Below, piece after piece: positions 50,885 through 60,000 of a DNA stretch of 64,000 nucleotides (position 1 is the first letter of the stretch; the number at the start of each line of letters is the position of its first letter). The notes beneath the pieces were generated by a model, which was not told the DNA's origin, did not search any database, and saw nothing but the letters and a program-made list of their open reading frames with translations. Made by a program: the position numbers and the translations under genes. Origin of the DNA: DASTCZ01 sp963704455 (GTDB lineage Bacteria; Acidobacteriota; Terriglobia; Acidiferrales; UBA7541); contig OY969905.1 of the NCBI GenBank assembly GCA_963704455.1, forward strand, positions 1,488,001 through 1,552,000, written 5' to 3'.

Positions 50885-51523
50885 ATGGCCGTGATATCAA
50901 TTCAGTGTAGCACTATATATTTGGTCCGACATGGCACGGCGGTAAAGAATTTGGAGGACAGGCACGGTCGAATGGCGACCTCGCTGACTCGCTCTGCCGG
51001 AGTTGAGCTTCGGAGCTTGGCTAGCTGGCTGCGGGATGTTCAACCGCCAACGTCTGCTCTCATATCGTCCCCTGCCAAGCAGTGTTTGGATAGCTCTGCG
51101 TTGATTGGCTCATTTCTTGGAATGCCTTACCGAGAAGACAGTCGCCTGAGATCATTCAATATGGGTGCTCTCGACGGTCTGAGCAGCGCAGAAGCTGCCA
51201 AAGTATGCCCTGAGTATTTCAAGCGGTTGGAAGCTTGGCGCAACGGCAATTTTCCTGTGCGGGAGATAGAAACACCAGGCTCAGACGACGTGGATGCGTT
51301 TGTCGAAATGAACGTGAGTTTTCTCCAAGACCTAAACACATTGGCGCCGACAATCGTAGGAACTCGTTCAACGCTTACGGCGCTAGCGAACATTGTCTTG
51401 GATGACTTGGTTGCCTATCCCTATAGAAACTTCCCGAATTCTAGCGTGACGATGCTTATGCGCCATAAAGAGACTTTCACTATTGAGCGCCAGGCAGCCT
51501 TCTCTCAAGAAGGATTCTCATAG
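50885..51523 (+). CDS. histidine phosphatase-family protein
   Basis: 212 residues. The phosphoglycerate-mutase-type RHG motif is present (YLVRHGTAVKN, His16), as are TRSAGVELRSL and ISSPAKQCLDS. The second catalytic motif, usually a VSHG-like strand end, reads IVGTRSTL here with no His. It may be a weak or substrate-restricted phosphatase or a binding protein. ATG at 50885 or a GTG two codons earlier; no strong ribosome site. Its stop overlaps the ribosome site of the NB-ARC gene. Confidence 0.72.
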   Translation: MAVISIQCSTIYLVRHGTAVKNLEDRHGRMATSLTRSAGVELRSLASWLRDVQPPTSALISSPAKQCLDSSALIGSFLGMPYREDSRLRSFNMGALDGLSSAEAAKVCPEYFKRLEAWRNGNFPVREIETPGSDDVDAFVEMNVSFLQDLNTLAPTIVGTRSTLTALANIVLDDLVAYPYRNFPNSSVTMLMRHKETFTIERQAAFSQEGFS

Positions 51524-51532
51524 GAGATGACC

Positions 51533-53575
51533 ATGGGAATTATAGCGGTTATCGGAGTTGTTATAACGGCATTTGCTGCCTGGTATCAGTACAGGTCATA
51601 TAAAATCGCGCAGCTTGCGAAACTTGAGTCTTCTCAGGTCGTGGGCATTTCACAACTTACGGTGCAAAGCAACATCCCTGCTCAGATTGGGACTTTTGTG
51701 GGTCGTGAAGTCGACATGACACATGTCACGGAAAAACTCAATGGACGCTGGCCCATTGTAATGATCGAGGGACTAGGTGGTGTCGGAAAAACTGCTATGG
51801 CGATTTCTGTAGCACATAGTTTAGTCACTGCTCAAAATTTCGACGTTGTGGTATGGGCTTCAGCGCGCGATCACCCCTTAACAGTCGAAGAATTGCTAGA
51901 CACGATCATTTTGCGCGTTTTTGGACATGCGAGGCACGGACTAACGGCGCTGCCTGACAAGGAGGCCCTTGCTGTTCGGCTGCTGCACCAACACAAAACG
52001 CTTTTGGTAATCGACAACATTGATTCGATCATTGATGATGGTGTCCGCACTTTTCTAGTAAGTGTTCCAGAGCCTAGCAAGGTGCTTGTAACAAGTCGAA
52101 ACGCAGACATACCACTCCACGCGGATGTGCACCATCTCCTCGGGTTGTCGGAACAGGACGGAGCGATTCTACTGCGTGCCTTGTGCGCTGACGATGATAG
52201 ATTGCGACCAGTTGCTGAGCTTGATGATGGACGGCTACGTTCATTGAGTAGGCTCGTCGGCGGCCTTCCTCTTATGTTGCAGTGGTTGGTGGGCCAGGCA
52301 AGGACCCTTCCTCTCGATGCGCTTCAAAAGAGTATCGAAACAGCGCAAGGGGAAGCTAGCGACATCTATGAGTTCATTTTTCTAAGTTCTTTCTCCGGTC
52401 TCAGTGATACCGCCCGAATGACATTGTCGGCAGTGGCCGTGTATGGCAGTCCGCTGACGTTTGAGGCTATCCATCGCACGACCGGAAAGGACTATTTCGA
52501 AGTTCTCAGGGGCATTAGGCACCTCGTTGAGTTGTCGCTTTTAGAGGCTAGCCCCGCAATATCAATCGAAAATCGGTTGTACTCATTACATCCCGTGACT
52601 CGCTATTACGTCCGTGGTGTGATGCGAGACCACCCTGAGATGAGCAAAGAGATCCACAACAATGCGGCAGTATGGCTATTGGACGAAGCGAAACGGCAGG
52701 CTCTAGACGCTCCTGATACCCATGATCTTCGCGATTACATTGTAAATGTTCTAGCTGTTGCCGATTGGTGCGTCGGAAATAATCAGGCAGAACGGGTGCT
52801 GGAGTTTCGGAATATCCTTTCGAGGAGTCTTTGGGTTCGAGGGTTCTGGCGACAGCGACTGGAATTGGGGAAGCTAGCACTCAGGGCTGCAAGACAAGTT
52901 CATGACGAGGAAACTTTGGCATCTGTTCTAATCGATGACCTGGGCTGGACCACATTTGCGTTATTAGGTAAATCGGATGAGGCGCAGCGATATATTACTG
53001 ACGGTAAGGCCATCTCTCATCGTATTGGCAAGCAATACCTTGAGGCAAAGGCAATAAGACATTGCGGCGTCATAGAACGAGAACAAGGAAAATTTGGAGT
53101 TGCCGAACTGCTTTTTCGTGAAGCGTTAGAGTTATCAACTCACATCGAGACAGAGAAAGAGCGTGAAGAGATGGCGAGCAATATTCTCGACATGATTGGA
53201 GTTTTGCAACTGGACCAGGGACAGCTCGATGAAGCGAAGGAATCCTTTGCGTCCGCGACCCAGGGTTTTGAAAAATTGGAGGATGATGTAAGACTGAGCA
53301 AAGTTTGGAATCACGTGGGAAAAACGTATGAGATGCAAAAGAATCTGGTGAGCGCTGTCGATGCTTATTCAGTGGCATTAAAAAAAGCTACGGGAGCCCA
53401 GCGGCGGGATGAAAGAGGCAATGCGTTATTTGGTCTGGCCAGATTGGCATTCGAAAAAGGGGAACGAACGGAAGCTAAGCGACTTAGCTCCGAGGCACGT
53501 GGCGCATTCGAAGAACTTGGAGAGCTTCGTAGTGTCGAGAAAATTATGTCTTGGGAGCAAGAATCGGGGATATAG
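51533..53575 (+). CDS. membrane-anchored NB-ARC/TPR STAND ATPase
   Basis: 680 residues from the ATG 6 nt after AGGAG. It starts with one transmembrane helix (IIAVIGVVITAFAAWYQY), then an NB-ARC domain: P-loop GLGGVGKTA at 80-88, Walker B LLVIDNID (Asp161), VLVTSRN sensor around 186, a GLPL motif, and a winged helix with an LHPVTR segment in the MHD position. The C-terminal 250 residues are TPR-like helical repeats. STAND proteins of this kind oligomerise on binding a signal through the repeats and then switch on an effector; here the only effector candidate is the membrane helix. It closes the operon and faces the convergent ardC gene. Confidence 0.85.
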   Translation: MGIIAVIGVVITAFAAWYQYRSYKIAQLAKLESSQVVGISQLTVQSNIPAQIGTFVGREVDMTHVTEKLNGRWPIVMIEGLGGVGKTAMAISVAHSLVTAQNFDVVVWASARDHPLTVEELLDTIILRVFGHARHGLTALPDKEALAVRLLHQHKTLLVIDNIDSIIDDGVRTFLVSVPEPSKVLVTSRNADIPLHADVHHLLGLSEQDGAILLRALCADDDRLRPVAELDDGRLRSLSRLVGGLPLMLQWLVGQARTLPLDALQKSIETAQGEASDIYEFIFLSSFSGLSDTARMTLSAVAVYGSPLTFEAIHRTTGKDYFEVLRGIRHLVELSLLEASPAISIENRLYSLHPVTRYYVRGVMRDHPEMSKEIHNNAAVWLLDEAKRQALDAPDTHDLRDYIVNVLAVADWCVGNNQAERVLEFRNILSRSLWVRGFWRQRLELGKLALRAARQVHDEETLASVLIDDLGWTTFALLGKSDEAQRYITDGKAISHRIGKQYLEAKAIRHCGVIEREQGKFGVAELLFREALELSTHIETEKEREEMASNILDMIGVLQLDQGQLDEAKESFASATQGFEKLEDDVRLSKVWNHVGKTYEMQKNLVSAVDAYSVALKKATGAQRRDERGNALFGLARLAFEKGERTEAKRLSSEARGAFEELGELRSVEKIMSWEQESGI

Positions 53576-53607
53576 CCTAGGCACGCCTCCGAGGAGTACG
53601 GCCCGTT

Positions 53608-54429
53608 CTAGACGACCGGCGCGGAGGTTTCCTCCGCGCCGATAGCGTTGAGAATTCGAGTAGCGGTTTTTTGGATGTGTTCCAAGCTCTCGGTCAATAA
53701 CTTGGCGTCACCTTCGTAAAGCTGGATGTAATCTTGCGCTGCCGAGCCGGTCTCAAGGCCGATTCCGCTGCACACAACGAATGAGACGGCCTCAGCTTCG
53801 GTTTCGCGGACGCGCTTGGTTGTCTGTGAGCGGCGCAGGTCACGATGCAACATTTCGTGCGCCAGTTCGTGTGCAAGCGTTGCGAACTCTTCTGCCGGAG
53901 ACTGGCCGGGCAGTAACGTGATCTTGCCGCCTGCCGATGTGCCACGCGCCGGAGCGATTTCCTGCGAGTATTCGAGAGCGATGCCTTGCTCAGTGATGAA
54001 TTTGCCGAGTCGCTCACGGAATTCGCTTGGATCGCCATTCACGCTTGCAAGTTCAGGCAGTTGCCGGCCGTCCGTCTGAGTGATGTCAAACACATACGCC
54101 GCACGGAAACCGATGGGCGTTGACGATTCATCGGTTTCGGCTTGTTCAGTGTTTTGATTCTTCGCTTGAACGATAGGAGCGAGAATCATGATGCCCTGCT
54201 CGCCTTTCTTCACGAAGCGTCCAAGTGTGCGCCACGCGTGAAAGCCAGCGACGTGTGTAGCCGTTGGCTTCTGCGATGCGATTAGCATTACGTTTCGCAG
54301 GCTGTAGCGGTGGAATCGGCCAATGGCCGCGAGGTAGTTTTTGAGGGTTTCGCTTTGGCCCCTTTCGAGGGCCTGGCTGAGTTGCTCGATGGCTTTGTTT
54401 GCGATTTGTTTGGCTTGTTCGATTTTCAT
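53608..54429 (-). CDS. ardC: ArdC-type antirestriction protein
   Basis: 273 residues: the N-terminal domain (YSLRNVMLIASQKPTATHVA, then AWRTLGRFVKKGEQGI) is that of ArdC, which binds single-stranded DNA, and the C-terminal zinc peptidase domain carries LAHELAHEMLH with the HExxH motif. ArdC protects incoming conjugative DNA from type I restriction. A nested inverted repeat lies directly upstream. Confidence 0.9.
   Translation of the reverse strand: MKIEQAKQIANKAIEQLSQALERGQSETLKNYLAAIGRFHRYSLRNVMLIASQKPTATHVAGFHAWRTLGRFVKKGEQGIMILAPIVQAKNQNTEQAETDESSTPIGFRAAYVFDITQTDGRQLPELASVNGDPSEFRERLGKFITEQGIALEYSQEIAPARGTSAGGKITLLPGQSPAEEFATLAHELAHEMLHRDLRRSQTTKRVRETEAEAVSFVVCSGIGLETGSAAQDYIQLYEGDAKLLTESLEHIQKTATRILNAIGAEETSAPVV
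53617..53641. terminator. bidirectional terminator-like hairpin
   Basis: Perfect 11-bp stem CGGCGCGGAGG/CCTCCGCGCCG with a TTT loop, inside the last codons of ardC and 42 bp after the convergent NB-ARC gene. It lacks a long T-run but may stop transcripts in both directions. Confidence 0.5.
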
Positions 54430-54821
54430 TTTCTGTTCTCCTGTTTCGGGGAGTTCTTGCTCCCTTCACAAAAGGCCGAGGGAGCAAGGACGCGAAACAG
54501 GAAACAGGAGCGGAGAGGTCGGCGCGTTCAGGTCGGAACGGTTCGCACGCTGGAGTGACACAGGGTTATCGTGGCGCGAAGCGTGCTAGTGGAGACCGGA
54601 GGCGAATCGTCCTGCGGGCCGGGACGCGGCAATCTCGTAGCGCGGGTTTATCCCGAACAAGCCAAGCCAAAAGCAAAGAACTGCATGGAAGGAGCGATCA
54701 AAGCGGTAAATCCATTCGAGTGTCCAGACGTGGGTGGGCTGCTGAGGTAATTGGTAGTCAGCAACACTGCCTGGAACGCGGCGCAAGCGAGTGAATCTTT
54801 CGCGCAAGAATCCGCTCCGGT
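54430..54821. other. ardC leader with nested inverted repeats
   Basis: Inverted pair CCTGTTTCG (54440-54448) / CGAAACAGG (54493-54501) encloses CTTGCTCCCT (54456-54465) / AGGGAGCAAG (54479-54488). In the transcript this would form a stacked hairpin just ahead of the ribosome site. The stretch from 54502 to 54821 shows nothing I can support. Confidence 0.5.
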
Positions 54822-55562
54822 CTAAACCGTAATTTTCCAATATGCGAGCGCAGCCCTCACTTCGTCGCGCGGATAGTAACGACCAGCGTGCTCAAGATCG
54901 TGGCGAATTGCGGCCAAGCGCTTCTCAGCGGACGCGCGGATCGTCGGAGACAACTCGATGACGCCAAGGGGTCGCTTTTCATGCGGCGTTTTGGGCCAAC
55001 TTCCTGGGTAGGCTTCCCAATCTGACCAATTATCAAGCGCCGTGTTCGTTGCCAACAAATTATCGTGATCACATTGCCAGCCATAGAGATTCCGAGCGCA
55101 AATTCGCAGCATTGCTTTGACATCGGGCATCGTATCGGTGAAAGCCTTGAACGGAGTAGGAAGCAAAACCATGTTTCCCACGCACGAAAAAAAACGGCGA
55201 TCCATCACGACGACATTCGAGGATTGATAACTTGAATCATCGACTCCCCAGATATGGCAGCATGACCAGTTCGGGCGGAGCTTTTTTTTCAGTCCTAGAG
55301 CAAGCGTTAGCGCTTCGTTCGCATTTAGATTTCCTTCGGATTTATGAACTGAGTGGCCGGTTGCACGGCTCTTGTTCATCTGAGGCTCTGACCAGTTTCC
55401 TTTATAGAATAGTCCTCGACGAGCGTGTTCCGGAAACCAGAGCGGCAACAACTCAAATGTTTCTGGTGCCACCCAACGCGCCGTCCGCTCAATGAATGAT
55501 GCGATCTCGCGAAGACTCATGACGCTACGGAGCGCTTCTAATCCGTCGGGGAACTCGGCCAT
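54822..55562 (-). CDS. HNH-like nuclease candidate
   Basis: 246 residues; GAGGAAG precedes the ATG. The middle has NWSCCHIWGVDD, then FSCVGNMVLLPTPFKAFTD and ALRICARNLYGW-like helices, an arrangement I associate with HNH-related restriction enzymes (CHI/W...N...LP...D). Residues that bind the metal are not certain. The gene stands between the ardC gene and the XRE regulator, in a region rich in restriction genes. Confidence 0.5.
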   Translation of the reverse strand: MAEFPDGLEALRSVMSLREIASFIERTARWVAPETFELLPLWFPEHARRGLFYKGNWSEPQMNKSRATGHSVHKSEGNLNANEALTLALGLKKKLRPNWSCCHIWGVDDSSYQSSNVVVMDRRFFSCVGNMVLLPTPFKAFTDTMPDVKAMLRICARNLYGWQCDHDNLLATNTALDNWSDWEAYPGSWPKTPHEKRPLGVIELSPTIRASAEKRLAAIRHDLEHAGRYYPRDEVRAALAYWKITV

Positions 55563-55703
55563 GTCTTCCTCATTGTGTTTTCATAGTAACAGGCAAGTGG
55601 TCGGTTACTCGACACCTGTCGTATGTGGGATGGCCATAGGCGTTGGCAATAGGAGAGACCTCGTACATAATGCTTTGGCTGTCTAACGGAATTCGCTCGA
55701 AAA

Positions 55704-55856
55704 TTGGCAAGCAAGAAAGATCCCGCCGCCGTCAAGCTTGGACGGAAGGGTGGGAGGGAGATCGCCAAGCGCGGACCTGCTTACTTCAGGCAGTTACAGG
55801 CGAAGCGAAAGAAACGTAAGGGCGGTCGGCCTCCCAAGTCCAAGAAATTCCGCTGA
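55704..55856 (+). CDS. small basic KGG/AT-hook protein
   Basis: 50 residues from a TTG start. Very basic, with KLGRKGGREIAKRGP similar to the KGG repeat of stress proteins and a terminal KGGRPPKSKK AT-hook core. No clear ribosome site, so the start is uncertain. It ends 16 nt before the 18-bp palindrome. Confidence 0.5.
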   Translation: MASKKDPAAVKLGRKGGREIAKRGPAYFRQLQAKRKKRKGGRPPKSKKFR

Positions 55857-55871
55857 GGAGCTCCTTGAAAA

Positions 55872-55889
55872 ACAACGAGCGCTCGTTGT
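55872..55889. promoter_or_regulatory. 18-bp perfect palindrome, candidate XRE operator
   Basis: ACAACGAGC/GCTCGTTGT, perfectly self-complementary, followed at once by TATAGTTATT, which could be a -10 region. It lies 73 bp before the XRE regulator gene, which suggests autoregulation. Confidence 0.6.
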
Positions 55890-55961
55890 ATAGTTATTAA
55901 CGGCATGGAGTTACATATAACGGTCTGTCGCAAGAGAGACCCTAAAGGGGGGTAGGCAAAA

Positions 55962-56363
55962 ATGATTATCGGCGACCGCTTGCGAGTTATGCGCGAAGAG
56001 AAAGGGTTTTCGCAAGGTGAAATTGAAAAGCGCACTGGCTTGCTACGATGCTACATATCGCGAGTAGAAAATGGTCATACGGTTCCATCCATTGAAACAT
56101 TGGAGAAACTGGCTCGGGCTCTGGAAATTCCTCTCTATCAACTTTTCTATGACGGCGAAGAGCCACCGGCGCTCCCGAATCTTCCAAAGCCGCGAACTGT
56201 TGATGACATTGTGTGGGGCAGCTCCGGCAAGGAGAGCCGTTACTTGATGCGTTTCCGGCAACAACTCGGCAAGATGGAAGAAGACGACCGGAACTTGTTG
56301 CTCTTCCTTGCCCAGAAAATGAGGAGTAATAAAAGGAGCAGTTCTAAGCGGTCCGCCGCCTAG
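55962..56363 (+). CDS. XRE-family transcriptional regulator
   Basis: 133 residues. The N-terminal HTH (LRVMREEKGFSQGEIEKRTG, ISRVENGHTVPSIETLEKLA) is a standard XRE domain, followed by EIPLYQLFYDGEE and a helical C-terminus. A purine-rich ribosome site precedes it. Placed upstream of the restriction operon it might act as its controller, but 650 bp and other sequence lie between. Confidence 0.88.
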   Translation: MIIGDRLRVMREEKGFSQGEIEKRTGLLRCYISRVENGHTVPSIETLEKLARALEIPLYQLFYDGEEPPALPNLPKPRTVDDIVWGSSGKESRYLMRFRQQLGKMEEDDRNLLLFLAQKMRSNKRSSSKRSAA

Positions 56364-56807
56364 ACAATTGGTTCGGAATCCTCCTCCCCGCTTATGGGTT
56401 CGCTAGCGACTTGCTCGTCAAGAGTCGATTGGCAGATGCAGTGGGCGAAAATCCTAAGGCTGGTGCACTCGCGGAAGGGGACCATTTCTATTTAGATTTT
56501 ACACAAGGTCATGATGGGCCGTGAGAATGCAACAAGATGTCTGTTCTGTTGCATTCAGCGGAGCGCCCCTGCTCATTTCTCAAGACGTTAGGCTGGTCGA
56601 TTCGAGTGTGCGCGGCGACATAATGTTGCATTTCGTCGCGCGGCCCCACATTGCGTTACGTCGGATTTTCAAAGACGACTCTGTGTTGCACGATTTCAGA
56701 GGTGGGTATATCTTTCGATGCGGCTTGGCCGGAATCTACAGTAAAGTACATTATCGCCCGCGAATATGAACAGCTCCGCCCAACTAACCAATTGGGGATC
56801 GTGACTC
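56364..56807. other. region with TGTTGCA repeats upstream of the restriction operon
   Basis: No supported gene. A perfect 10-bp inverted repeat GAATGCAACA (56525-56534) / TGTTGCATTC (56547-56556) is followed by two further TGTTGCA copies at 56624 and 56684. The cluster may bind a regulator of the operon. Confidence 0.4.
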
Positions 56808-57011
56808 ATGCAATGGGTAGCTGCATCCGAAAAAGATACCGCCAACGGCACCCTGCAAAAGCGCCTTTGGGAAGCTGCCGACGTGTTCCGCGCCAACTCC
56901 GGCATAAGGTCGCAGGAGTCCGTCGTGAAGGCGCTCATTTCAATGATGGAGCCGTTCAAAGAGGAGTGTTCGATTCCCCCTAAAGATCGAGCTCCCCTAA
57001 AATTATTCTAA
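56808..57011 (+). pseudogene. HsdM amino-terminal fragment or HsdM-like small ORF
   Basis: 67 codons; the segment LQKRLWEAADVFRANSGI matches the conserved start of type I HsdM methyltransferases, but the sequence then departs from the family and stops. No catalytic motif is present. Eight bases later hsdR begins. It is probably a leftover from loss of an older hsdM in this position. Confidence 0.5.
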
Positions 57012-57019
57012 GGATAGCG

Positions 57020-60000
57020 ATGTCACTTGAGCGCCAAATTGAAGAGCAGTTGATCGATAAGCTCCAAAGTCTCAAATATGAATATCGTCAAGATATTCGT
57101 GATCGCGATGGTCTGATGAAGAATTTTCGCGAGAAATTCCAGGCGCTAAATCGGGTTCAATTGGGGAATAGCGAGTTTGATCGTCTTCTTGATGAAATCA
57201 TCACCCCGGATGTCTTCGCCGCCGCCAAAATCCTCCGCGAGCGCAACAGCTTCACCCGCGATGATGGCACGCCGCTGAACTACACCTTGGTCAACATTAA
57301 GGACTGGTGCAAGAACACGTTTGAAGTCGTCAACCAGCTCCGCATCAACACCGACAACAGCCACCAGCGTTACGATGTCATCCTGCTCATCAACGGCGTG
57401 CCAGTGGTACAGATCGAGCTGAAATCCCTCGGCATCAGCCCGCGCCGGGCCATGGAGCAGATTGTTAACTACAAAAACGACCCCGGCAATGGCTACACAA
57501 AGACGCTGCTGTGCTTCATGCAGCTTTTCATCGTCAGCAATCGAAGCGATACCTGGTATTTCGCCAACAACAACAGTCGCCACTTCAGCTTCAATGCCGA
57601 CGAGCGCTATCTCCCCGTGTATCAGTTCGCCGCCGAAGACAACAAGAAGATCACGCATCTTGACAGTTTTGCGGAGGCGTTCCTTCCCAAATGCACCCTG
57701 GGTCAGATGATCAGCCGCTATATGGTGCTGATTGCCAGCGAGCAAAAGCTGATGATGATGCGTCCGTATCAGATCTACGCAGTCAAGGCCATTGTGGATT
57801 GCATTCACGAGAATTGCGGCAACGGCTATATCTGGCACACCACTGGCAGCGGCAAGACGCTCACATCTTTCAAGGCCTCCACCCTGCTCAAGGACAATCC
57901 CGACATCGAAAAATGCGTGTTTGTCGTGGACCGCAAGGATCTCGACCGGCAGACGCGGGAGGAATTCAACCGATTTCAGGAAGGCTGCGTCGAGGAAAAT
58001 ACACACACCGGCGCCTTGGTGCGACGGCTCCTCTCCGACGACTACGCCGACAAAGTGATCGTAACCACCATCCAGAAGCTCGGTCTGGCCTTGGACGAAA
58101 ATAGTAAGCGCAGCAAGGAAAATAAGAAGCAAGGCAAAGCGACCTACAAGGAACAGTTGGAACCGCTGCGGAACGAACGAATGGTGTTCATCTTCGACGA
58201 ATGCCACCGATCACAATTCGGCGACAACCACAAGGCCATCAAGGGATTTTTTCCAAACTCACAGCTTTTCGGGTTTACCGGCACGCCGATCTTTGAGCAG
58301 AATGCCACCTATCAGCAAATAGATGGTCAGCAGGCCTCCCTCACGACCACTGCCGACATCTTTCAGAGGGAACTCCACGCCTACACCATCACCCACGCCA
58401 TTGACGACCGTAATGTCCTGCGCTTCCACATTGATTATTACAAACCGGAAGGCAAAAACGTGCCGAAGAAAGGTGAGACGTTGGCAAAGCAAGCCATCGT
58501 CGAGGCGATTTTGGACAAGCACGACGCCGCCACCGGCGGACGCAGGTTTAACGCCACTCTGGCTACCGCCTCCATCAACGACGCCATTGAATACTTCAAT
58601 CTGTTCAAGGCCCTACATGATGAAAAGAGGAAAACAGACCCCACCTTTCAACCGCTGAACATAGCCTGTGTGTTCTCGCCGCCCGCCGAGGGCAACAAGG
58701 ATGTGCAGCAGATTCAGGAAGATCTGCCGCAGGAAAAAGCCGACAACGAAAAGGAGCCGGAGAAGAAAAAGGATGCGCTCAAGGCCATCATTGCCGACTA
58801 CAACAAACGCTTTGGCACCAACCACAGCATCTACGAATTCGATCTCTACTACCAAGACGTACAAAAGCGCATCAAAGATCAGAAATTTCCCAATCAGGAC
58901 ATGCCCCTCAAGGGTAAAGAAAAAATCGACATCATAATCGTAGTGGATATGTTGCTCACCGGCTTTGATTCCAAATACTTGAACACACTCTATGTGGACA
59001 AGAATATGAGGCACCACGGGCTGATTCAGGCCTTCTCCCGCACCAATCGCGTGCTCAACGGCACCAAGCCCTACGGCAATATTCTCGACTTCCGCCAGCA
59101 GCAGGACGCCGTCAATGAGGCTATTGCCCTTTTCTCCGGCGAGAAAATTGATCGCGCTCGCGAAATCTGGCTGGTGGACAAAGCTCCCAAAGTTATTGAG
59201 AACTTGCGAAGCTCTGTCAAGAAGCTGGATGACTTCATGAAATCACAGGGCCTGACCTGCAAACCGGAAGCAGTGCTCAATCTCAAGGGCGACGATGCAC
59301 GCAGCGCCTTCATCAACCATTTCAAAGAAGTGCAGCGGCTGAAAACCCAGCTCGACCAATACACCGACCTCACCGACGAAAACAAAAAAGACATCGAGCA
59401 GGTTTTGCCGAAAGAAGAGCTTAACGCTTTCCGTGGCGTCTATCTGGAAACCGCCCAGCGCCTGAAAGAGCAGCAGAGGAAGGGCGACGACCATGCCAGC
59501 CCGGAAGTGCAGCAACTGGATTTTGAATTCGTTCTCTTTGCTTCCGCCGTTATTGATTATGACTACATCATGGCGCTGATTGCCCGCTACTCCGCGCAGA
59601 CACCGGGCAAGCAGAATATGAGCCGCGAACAGCTCATCGGCCTCATTCAGTCCGATGCCAAGTTCATGGATGAGCGCGATGACATTGCCGCTTACATTAA
59701 CACTCTCAAAGTGGGCGAAGGCTTGAGCGAGACCACCATCCGCGAGGGCTACCAACAGTTTAAGGCAGAGAAAACCGCGCAGGAACTGGCCGCCATCGCC
59801 GGGAAACACGGACTGGCCACCGACGCGCTGCAAAAATTCGTGGATGGCATTCTGCAACGCATGATTTTCGACGGCGAGCAACTCACCGACCTCATGGCAC
59901 CTCTCGCGCTGAACTGGAAAAGTCGGCGGGTGAAGGAACTCGCTCTAATGGAAGATCTCATTCCGTTGCTCAATAAGCGCTCCCAAGGCCGAGAAATCTC

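Larger units (their letters stand above)
31573..54429 (-). mobile_element. integrative conjugative element, core
   Basis: From an integrase/excisionase pair at the left, through a VirB/VirD4-type type IV secretion set, to SSB and the antirestriction gene ardC. The right boundary is not visible: no further copy of the tRNA-Arg repeat occurs up to 64 kb, so the element may extend past the window and include the restriction operon. No relaxase of a known family is recognised. Confidence 0.7.

Noticed and set aside
56521..56769. 82-aa plus-strand frame ahead of the restriction operon
   Set aside because: It runs over the TGTTGCA repeat cluster, has no ribosome site and resembles nothing; read as noncoding.
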